Assembly: GCA_030039915.1 (NCBI GenBank)
Contig: JASHUP010000144.1
Location: 1-5,745, forward strand
Origin: Thermoplasmata archaeon
GTDB lineage: Archaea > Thermoplasmatota > Thermoplasmata > UBA184
Length of the DNA: 5,745 bases
Direction: 5' to 3'
A model generated the notes under the pieces. That model saw only the letters and a program-made list of their open reading frames with translations, made no database searches and was not told where the DNA came from. Both the position numbers and the translations under genes were made by a program. This document shows positions 5,270 through 5,745 of the stretch, piece by piece. Position 1 is the first letter of the stretch. Every line of letters starts with the position of its first letter.

Positions 5270-5745
5270 ATGCGCGAGGTCGCCGTCCTCGGAGTTGGCC
5301 AGACGAAGTTCGGCGAGCTGTGGGACCGCTCGTTCCGAGAGATCGGGATCGAGGCCGGGCTCCAGGCGCTCGTCGACGCCAAGCTCTCCTCCCAGGACCT
5401 CGGAGGCCTGTTCCTCGGCAACATGGCCTCAGGGGCGCTCATCGACCAAGAACACATCGCGCCCCTGATCCTCGACATGGCCGGCCTCGGTCGAAGCCAC
5501 CTTCCCGCGGTCCGAGTCGAAGGGGGCGGCGCTTCGGGCGCGCTCGCACTGCATTCGGGCTACCTCGCGGTGGCGAGCGGACTCTACGACTTCGTCGTCG
5601 TGGGAGGGGCCGAGAAGCTGACGGACGTCCCGGACGCGACGGGAGCGCAGATCACCAGCTCGGCCGCCGACCAGGAGTGGGAGGTCGTCTTCGGCGCGAC
5701 GCTCCCCGCGCTCTGGGCGCTCATTGCCCGGCGGCACATGCACGA
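5270..5745 (+). CDS. SCP2-type thiolase-like protein (acetoacetyl-CoA thiolase position), Cys replaced by Gly, 3' end missing
   Basis: The first 158 residues of a thiolase-fold protein run off the window; the archaeal family is about 385-395 long. Seen: VAVLGVGQTKFG (5-16), LGGLFLGNMASG (44-55), HLPAVRVEGGGASGALAL, YLAVASGLYDFVVVGGAEKLTDV (a conserved block), and ARRHM at the edge. By position and family it should be the acetoacetyl-CoA thiolase that supplies, and forms a complex with, HMG-CoA synthase. However, archaeal thiolases have VEAACASG where this reads VEGGGASG, so the nucleophilic cysteine is Gly87 (codon GGC; TGC would be Cys). No cysteine occurs anywhere in the visible part. It may be a non-canonical or inactive thiolase-fold partner, or the sequence may hold an error. 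The fold call is firm; activity is uncertain. It starts 2 nt after the HMG-CoA synthase stop, with GGAGGT upstream. Confidence 0.88.
   Translation, partial: MREVAVLGVGQTKFGELWDRSFREIGIEAGLQALVDAKLSSQDLGGLFLGNMASGALIDQEHIAPLILDMAGLGRSHLPAVRVEGGGASGALALHSGYLAVASGLYDFVVVGGAEKLTDVPDATGAQITSSAADQEWEVVFGATLPALWALIARRHMH

Overview
The window is high-GC DNA, almost certainly from an archaeon. Evidence for this: the HMG-CoA synthase is of the archaeal type and is followed by an SCP2-type thiolase; a PAC2-family proteasome-assembly homologue is present; the tRNA gene contains a bulge-helix-bulge-type intron and no encoded CCA; and TATA boxes lie about 26-32 nt before gene starts, two of them apparently giving leaderless mRNAs. 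A GC-rich relative of Thermoplasmatota is my guess, but the sequence alone does not prove the phylum.

Layout, left to right. (1) Bases 1-2144, + strand: the 3' part of an M20-family metallo-amidohydrolase, overlapped by 4 nt (ATGA) with a class V aminotransferase of the SufS/Csd cysteine desulfurase type. (2) Bases 1990-3169, - strand: a small helical protein of unknown function followed after 4 nt by a PAC2-family protein whose last three residues (Met-Tyr-Arg) form a HbYX proteasome-docking motif. The end of the PAC2 gene overlaps the end of the desulfurase reading frame tail-to-tail by 155 bp. (3) Bases 3284-3443, + strand: a tRNA-Ala(GGC) gene with its own TATA box, interrupted in the T-loop (59/60) by a 34-nt intron. 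(4) Bases 3489-5745, + strand: the start of an archaeal mevalonate operon: an XRE-type regulator, HMG-CoA synthase, and an acetoacetyl-CoA-thiolase-like protein cut off by the window end.

The mevalonate genes fit the known archaeal arrangement in which thiolase and HMG-CoA synthase act as one complex bridged by a DUF35 protein, which would be expected just beyond the window. The regulator at the operon head is the obvious candidate for its control. The two most unusual points are the T-loop intron in the tRNA, which most tRNA finders would miss or misread, and the thiolase, in which the position of the catalytic cysteine is occupied by glycine and no cysteine occurs in the visible 158 residues. 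No CRISPR array, insertion sequence, defence system or long repeat was seen.
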